Assembly (NCBI GenBank): GCA_002025645.1
Contig: CP018783.1
Location: 2,914,001 to 2,978,000 of the forward strand
Direction: 5' to 3'
Length of the DNA stretch: 64,000 nucleotides
Source: Curtobacterium pusillum
Lineage (GTDB): Bacteria; Actinomycetota; Actinomycetes; Actinomycetales; Microbacteriaceae
A program made the translations under genes and the position numbers. The notes beneath the pieces are model-generated. The model searched no databases, had not been told where the DNA came from, and saw only the letters and a program-made list of their open reading frames with translations. Position 1 is the stretch's first letter, and each line of letters starts with the position of its first letter. Positions 59,866-64,000 of this stretch are shown here, piece after piece.

Positions 59866-60203
59866 GCCCGGCCGCGGTCGCCGGGTACGACCGCATCGGG
59901 TCGGCGGCGCTCGTGCACACCGCGCAGGCGGTCGCCGCCGAAGCGCTGCGCGTGCCGTTCCGGGAGGCCCGTGCGCGGGTCGCCGACGACGGTCACGGCG
60001 CGCTGGCGGTCGAGATCACCGCTCCGCTCACCGTGCCCGTGCTGGGGAGCCACGCGACCCCCGACGAGCCCGTCACCACGTCGGCGCACCGCGCCCGGGC
60101 GACGATCGCCGAGCGGCTCCGGACCATCACCGGCCGACAGGTCGAACGGGTGACCGTGACGTTCACGTCGTCGATCGTGGACACCCCGAGGAGGGTCCGA
60201 TGA
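59862..60203 (+). CDS. Second Asp23-like small protein
   Basis: 113 residues from a GTG with 4-base overlap to the previous gene. It has the layout of a shortened Asp23 domain: AALVHTAQAVAAEALRVPFREARARV, then GALAVEITAPLTVPVL and a C-terminal VERVTVTFTSS. The match to Asp23 is weaker than for the 59231 gene, so the family call is tentative. It probably partners the first Asp23 protein. No membrane segment or signal. Confidence 0.75.
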   Translation: MSPAAVAGYDRIGSAALVHTAQAVAAEALRVPFREARARVADDGHGALAVEITAPLTVPVLGSHATPDEPVTTSAHRARATIAERLRTITGRQVERVTVTFTSSIVDTPRRVR

Positions 60204-60781
60204 CCCACGACCGGACGTACCGCCGCATCCTCCGCCGCGAGTCGACGGCGTCCCGCTCCGGCACCGTCGTGCTCGCCGTGCTCGTGGTGCTCGTGATCGC
60301 CGCAGCCGCCGTGTTCGCCGCAGCCCTGGTCTTCCTCGGGCAGCGCGCCCTCGGCATCGACCCGCGCGACCTCGTCGACGCAGCAGCCCGGGCGCCGCGT
60401 GGCCTCGACACGACGATCGTCGTCGGGGTCGCCGCCATCGTCGCCGTCGTCGGCCTGGTCTTCCTCGCGCAGGGGCTCCTGCCGCAGCGTCGGCCCCGGC
60501 ACACGATGTCCTCCGACCGGCTCGCCGTGGTCGTCGACGACGAGGTCCTGGCGTCCGCCGCAGCCCGCGCCGCACGCTCCGCGACCCGCCTCGGCCCGGA
60601 CGCCGCCGTCGGGACCGTCGGCCGGCGCACCGTCGACGTGGTCCTGCGCCCCGCGGCCGGGGTCGACGTCCCCGCCGTCGCCGCGACGGACGCCGTGACG
60701 GAGGAGTTCCGCGCGATCGACGTCGTCCCGTCCGTGACCGCGCGGGTCCGGGTGCAGCCGACCGGACGGGTGGACGGATGA
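60200..60781 (+). CDS. DUF6286-like membrane protein of the Asp23 operon
   Basis: 193 residues, ATG overlapping the previous stop. Two helices (VVLAVLVVLVIAAAAVFAAALVFL near 23-46 and IVVGVAAIVAVVGLVFLAQGLL near 72-93) are followed by a 100-residue cytoplasmic domain with LAVVVDDEVLASAAARAARS and VDVVLRPAAGVDVPAV. I recognise this as the actinobacterial DUF6286 type found in Asp23 clusters. Function unknown; a membrane tether or sensor for the stress complex is inferred from the operon. Confidence 0.8.
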   Translation: MTHDRTYRRILRRESTASRSGTVVLAVLVVLVIAAAAVFAAALVFLGQRALGIDPRDLVDAAARAPRGLDTTIVVGVAAIVAVVGLVFLAQGLLPQRRPRHTMSSDRLAVVVDDEVLASAAARAARSATRLGPDAAVGTVGRRTVDVVLRPAAGVDVPAVAATDAVTEEFRAIDVVPSVTARVRVQPTGRVDG

Positions 60782-61371
60782 ACGCCACGAACCGTGGCGT
60801 CGGCCGCACCACGCTCGTCCTGGTCGGGCTGGCGCTGCTCGTGCTCGGCGTCGGGACGATCCTGGTGCAGACCGTCCCCTGGGCGGCATCGACCTGGCAC
60901 GACTGGGCCCACGTGCTCGGCGACCTCGGACGGGACGCCCCGCGCGACGCCTCGGTCACCGCGTGGACGTGGGTCCTGGGCGGCGCCGTGGTCCTCGGGG
61001 TGCTCGCGCTGGTCGTGCTGACGACGCTCGGCGGCGGGCGCACCGGCACCGTGGTCGAGGACGACGGTTCCGCGGACGGGGTCGCCGGCGCCGTCCGGAT
61101 CGACGCGGCGGCCGTCCAGCACGCGCTGTCCTCGGCGATCGGCGACCTGCCCGAGGTCGGCTCCCTCGCCGTCGACGTCTACCGCGTCCGTGGCCAGCGC
61201 GCGATCCGCATCCGGGTCCGTCCGCGTCGTGGTGCCTCGCCCCGCGCGATCACGACGGGGGTGGAGGGCATCGTCGGGGACCTCGACGCCCTGCTCGGCG
61301 ACAGCCTGCCCGTCCTGCTCGAGATCGCCCGCGGTGGTGCGGGCTCCGGACGCACCGACCGGGTGCACTGA
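60778..61371 (+). CDS. AmaP-like membrane anchor of the Asp23 system
   Basis: 197 residues, ATG overlapping the previous stop. Two helices (LVLVGLALLVLGVGTILVQ and VLGGAVVLGVLALVVLTTL) separated by about 45 extracytoplasmic residues, then a cytoplasmic domain with VQHALSSAIGDLPEVGSLAVDVY and IRIRVRPRRGASP. Helical hairpin plus cytoplasmic domain is the architecture of AmaP, which recruits Asp23 to the membrane. It is the last gene of the overlapping set; the following kinase begins 8 bases on. Confidence 0.82.
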   Translation: MNATNRGVGRTTLVLVGLALLVLGVGTILVQTVPWAASTWHDWAHVLGDLGRDAPRDASVTAWTWVLGGAVVLGVLALVVLTTLGGGRTGTVVEDDGSADGVAGAVRIDAAAVQHALSSAIGDLPEVGSLAVDVYRVRGQRAIRIRVRPRRGASPRAITTGVEGIVGDLDALLGDSLPVLLEIARGGAGSGRTDRVH

Positions 61372-61378
61372 GGCAGCC

Positions 61379-62167
61379 GTGCCCCGCTCGATCGACGGAC
61401 TCTCGCGGGCGCGGGGCGACGTCGTGGTGCCGCACGTGGTCACCGATGCGGCCCGCGGTCGATCGGTGCAGGCCGTGTGGGTCAACGAGATCGGCGGGCG
61501 CACGTTCCGCATCGGGGACGACGGTCACGCCGAGGAGTACGTCAAGGTGCTCCCGCACGCCTACGCGCCGTGGATCGTCGGCGAAGCCGCCCGGCTGACC
61601 TGGGCGTCCCGGTACGCACGGGTGCCCGAGCTGATCGACCACGGCGCCGACGACGAGGGTGTGTGGCTGCGGACCCGGGCGCTCCCGGGCTGGAGTGCGG
61701 TCGACGAGCGGTGGCACGACGACCCCCGGACGGCTGTGATCGCCGCCGGTGAGGGGCTCCGCGCCCTGCACGACACCCTGCCGGTCCTCGACTGCCACTT
61801 CGAGTGGTCGACGGTGCAGCGAACGGGTCGGGCCCGTGCCGCCGGCGCCGATCCCGACCTGCTCGGCCCGGAGCCGCCGACCGACCGCGTGGTGGTCTGC
61901 CACGGGGACCCGTGCACGCCGAACACGCTGATCGGCGCGGACGGGAAGTGGGCCGGACACGTCGACCTCGACGCACTCGGCATCGCGGACCGCTGGGCGG
62001 ACCTGGGCGTGGCGACGATGGCGCTCGGGTGGAACTACGGGCCGGGGTGGGACGGGTTGTTCCACGAGGCGTACGGGCTGCCCGTCGACGAGGAGCGGAC
62101 CGCCTGGTACCGGGCGCTGTGGAACCTCGACGACGACGGCGTCGAGTGGGCGGAGTCGACCGCTTAG
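61379..62167 (+). CDS. Aminoglycoside phosphotransferase (APH)-family kinase
   Basis: 262 residues from a GTG. APH-fold landmarks: EYVKVLPH (Lys for ATP), EAARLTW, catalytic HGDPCTPNTL (Brenner motif with Asp) near 178, and HVDLDALGIADRWADLG (metal-binding Asp region). The order resembles APH(3') enzymes, but actinobacterial genomes hold many such kinases acting on sugars, nucleosides or other alcohols, so resistance is not implied. It sits 8 bases after the Asp23 operon and may be co-transcribed. It overlaps the convergent peptidase gene by 4 bases. Confidence 0.88.
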   Translation: MPRSIDGLSRARGDVVVPHVVTDAARGRSVQAVWVNEIGGRTFRIGDDGHAEEYVKVLPHAYAPWIVGEAARLTWASRYARVPELIDHGADDEGVWLRTRALPGWSAVDERWHDDPRTAVIAAGEGLRALHDTLPVLDCHFEWSTVQRTGRARAAGADPDLLGPEPPTDRVVVCHGDPCTPNTLIGADGKWAGHVDLDALGIADRWADLGVATMALGWNYGPGWDGLFHEAYGLPVDEERTAWYRALWNLDDDGVEWAESTA

Positions 62168-63480
62168 AAGGCCACGCCCCGCGCCTGCATGAACGGGATC
62201 GGGTCGACGGTCGCGCCGCCGAGGTGGACCTCGAAGTGCGTGTGGCAGCCGGTCGAGGCGCCCGTGGAGCCGACGAGGGCGATGAGCTGGCCCGCTGACA
62301 CCCGCTGGCCCGAGGCGACCCGGTACCCGCCGTTCACGATGTGGCCGTACGCGGTCTGGACACCACCACCGTGGCTGATCCGGACGTAGTTGCCGTAGCC
62401 GCCGTACCAGCCCGCGTAGTCGACCGTGCCCGCCGCTGCGGCGACGATCGGCGTGTAGCAGCCGCTCGCGAGGTCGGCGCCGTCGTGCTTCGTGACGACG
62501 CCGGTGATGGGGTGCACCCGGTAGCCGTACGGGCTGATGACGTACCCGCTCGCCGGACGGACCCAGCCGGTGCCCGAGCCGGATCCGGGCGAACCGCCGG
62601 CTCCGGAGCCACTGCTGCCGGACCCGCCGCCGCCGGTGTTCGCCGCGGCGGCTGCTGCCGCCGCACGTGCTGCGGCTTCCCGTGCCGCCTTCGCCTCGGC
62701 CGCCTTGCGGACCTTCTCGCCCTGCGCGAACTCGGCCTCGGTCCGGACGCGGCCGGAGGTCAGGGTCGCGAGCTGCGCGTCGAGCCGTGCCTTGTTGCTC
62801 TGTTGTTCGTCGTAGGCCGTCTGGACCGCGTCCGCCGCGGCCTGGGCGGCCTGCATGCGCCGTTCGGCCTCGGCCGCGAGCTCGTCGAGCGCCTCGGACG
62901 CACGGTCCGCCTGCGCCGTCAGGGACCGGGCGACGGCGGCGTCGGCGGTGGCAGCGGCCTCGACCCGTTCGGCCTGCTCGGAGAGCTTGCTGAGCGCGCC
63001 GAGGTTGTAGAGGAGGTCCGACGCGTCCTCGCCACCGGTGATGACGGACGCGGTGACGTCCGCGCCGCCGGAGCGGGCCATCTGCGCGGCGAACTGCCCG
63101 GCCTGGGCAGCGCTCTGCTCGGCGATCTCGGCGTGCTCCTCAGCGTCGGCGCGGAGCCGCTGTTCCTTCTCGGCGGCGTCCTGCGCGTCGCTCTGGGCCT
63201 CGAAGAACTCGGTGCCGAGCCGCTTCGCCTCGGCCTCGGCCGCCTTCACCTTGTCGGAGAGGCCGGAGATGATGCCCTTGATCTCGGTGATCTGGTCCTG
63301 CTTCGCGGACTCCTGCCCGCGGGCGGCCATGACCTCGTCCCACGAGGGGTACGTGGCCGCGCTCGCCGTCGGCGCGTCGAGCACCACCGTGCCGAGCAGA
63401 CCCGCGAGTGCGAGTCCGGTGGCGGCGAGGCGGAGGCGCACGGTCGCACGCGGGGAGCGGTGGCTGGTGGGGCGAGTCAC
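62164..63480 (-). CDS. Secreted M23 peptidase with coiled-coil (wall hydrolase)
   Basis: 438 residues. A signal peptide (LRLAATGLALAGLLGTVVL, cleavage near ASAA) is followed by a long coiled coil (about 60-260, Ala/Glu/Lys-rich) and a Gly/Ser linker. The LytM/M23 domain has GYRVHPITGVVTKHDGADLA (first zinc His and Asp) and the C-terminal HTHFEVHLGG box. It is predicted to cleave peptidoglycan cross-links; the coiled coil resembles EnvC/RipA-type regulators. I choose the GTG at 63480: a TATAGG hexamer lies just upstream (63494-63489), implying a leaderless transcript. Longer starts at 63498 or 63585 would include that hexamer. Confidence 0.85.
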   Translation of the reverse strand: MTRPTSHRSPRATVRLRLAATGLALAGLLGTVVLDAPTASAATYPSWDEVMAARGQESAKQDQITEIKGIISGLSDKVKAAEAEAKRLGTEFFEAQSDAQDAAEKEQRLRADAEEHAEIAEQSAAQAGQFAAQMARSGGADVTASVITGGEDASDLLYNLGALSKLSEQAERVEAAATADAAVARSLTAQADRASEALDELAAEAERRMQAAQAAADAVQTAYDEQQSNKARLDAQLATLTSGRVRTEAEFAQGEKVRKAAEAKAAREAAARAAAAAAAANTGGGGSGSSGSGAGGSPGSGSGTGWVRPASGYVISPYGYRVHPITGVVTKHDGADLASGCYTPIVAAAAGTVDYAGWYGGYGNYVRISHGGGVQTAYGHIVNGGYRVASGQRVSAGQLIALVGSTGASTGCHTHFEVHLGGATVDPIPFMQARGVAF

Positions 63481-63556
63481 GGGCACGAGCCTATACATCC
63501 GTACAGGCAGGAACGGGTGCCGCCGCGCGGCTGTGGACAACTTCCGGGGTGATCGC

Positions 63557-64000
63557 TCAGAAGCCGCGTTCGCGCCGGATGGCATCGGCGCTGCTCACCA
63601 CGTCGCGCTGCAGGACCGCGGCGCCCGACGTGCCGGCGTAGTCGTACACGTCGAAGCCGGTGCAGTGCGTGATCGTGGCCGGGGTGCCCAGTGAGTCCTC
63701 CACCGCGGTCGTCCAGAGGTCCCGCGTGCCGATCACGACGAACGTCGGCGCCGCGTTCCGGTACGCCCCGAGGTCGACGAGCCACGGGTACGTCTGGAAC
63801 GTGTCCCGGACCTGCAGGAGCTGCACGTTCGTCGACGCGTACGTGGCGAGCGGCCGGACGGTCCAGAACTGGCCCACCCCGACGACGTCCCTGCCGCCGG
63901 CCCACCGGTCGAGGCAGGACGCGGGGTCGTACCGTGCCGTGCTGACCGCGCGGGCGGTGCTCGGTGCGGTCGCGACCCCGGCCAGCAGCACCCCCGCGGC
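63557..64000 (-). CDS. Unknown protein, truncated by the window end
   Basis: At least 148 residues, the N-terminus beyond the window. The visible part begins near a hydrophobic stretch ending STARA, followed by an extracytoplasmic-looking domain: RYDPASCLDRWAGG, VVGVGQFWTVRPLATY, PTFVVIGTRDLWTTAVED, ITHCTGFDVYDYAG. One Cys pair could form a disulphide. Family not recognised. It may be the C-terminal domain of a membrane protein (for example a glycosyltransferase-like or arabinosyl-type protein with a periplasmic tail), but nothing here proves it. Confidence 0.65.
   Translation of the reverse strand, partial: AAGVLLAGVATAPSTARAVSTARYDPASCLDRWAGGRDVVGVGQFWTVRPLATYASTNVQLLQVRDTFQTYPWLVDLGAYRNAAPTFVVIGTRDLWTTAVEDSLGTPATITHCTGFDVYDYAGTSGAAVLQRDVVSSADAIRRERGF

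Noticed and set aside
61379..62167. Aminoglycoside resistance gene
   Set aside because: Only the general APH kinase fold is visible; chromosomal location and lack of resistance-type signatures do not justify a resistance call.

Overview
The window reads as chromosome of a high-GC actinobacterium of the family Microbacteriaceae, most probably Curtobacterium (the genus is inferred from overall protein character, not from a database search). Supporting signs are uniformly GC-rich codon use, many GTG starts, ATGA/GTGA 4-base gene overlaps, the actinobacterial gene order dnaK-grpE-dnaJ-hspR with HspR (HAIR) operators, and an undecaprenyl-phosphate sugar transferase / BY-kinase type exopolysaccharide system. 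No tRNA, rRNA, CRISPR array, insertion sequence or phage gene was seen.

Layout. 17-913: an ankyrin-repeat protein. 990-17787: an exopolysaccharide/surface locus with glycosyltransferase, Wzy-like polymerase, second glycosyltransferase and Wzx-like flippase as an overlapping run, then a secreted beta-helix protein, a polysaccharide pyruvyl transferase, a Wzz/BY-kinase fusion, an SGNH acyltransferase and a DUF3060 lipoprotein. It is bracketed by two large secreted Ig-repeat proteins. AT-rich upstream elements sharing CATGTGAA or AAATATCA recur in its intergenic gaps. 18083-23335: heat-shock operon dnaK-grpE-dnaJ-hspR plus a methyltransferase. 23383-29142: aldo/keto reductase, small conserved protein, GH2 beta-mannosidase, and the priming sugar transferase that the main locus lacks. 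29302-33958: TatA, an MFS exporter, ClpB with its own HAIR box, and a DUF2231 membrane protein.

34068-40055: a seven-gene cluster with response regulator, histidine kinase, two paralogous Cys-paired lipoproteins, a peptidoglycan-binding-domain adaptor and a MacB-like ABC exporter; I consider it the best candidate for an under-described system. 40403-50983: sugar uptake. A carbohydrate ABC transporter, the fructose PTS operon (fruR-fruK-fruA), a cytoplasmic GH20 hexosaminidase and a divergent ROK regulator are consistent with amino-sugar oligosaccharide use. 51035-59067: DedA protein, DUF2945 protein, Ser/Thr kinase, TrpF, phosphomannomutase-like HAD protein, thioesterase, nitroreductase, AEC transporter, an extremely Met/Cys-rich protein and exonuclease III. 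59231-61371: five overlapping Asp23/AmaP-type envelope-stress genes, followed by an APH-like kinase, an M23 peptidase and a truncated last gene.

Intergenic space carries a dispersed hairpin family built on GCCTCCAG/CTGGAGGC (seven hairpins or near-hairpins plus isolated 13-mer copies, some inside genes), and a 446-base non-coding stretch packed with GAGACG/CGTCTC palindromes. All coordinates and motifs were read by eye; family names come from recognised motifs, not searches.
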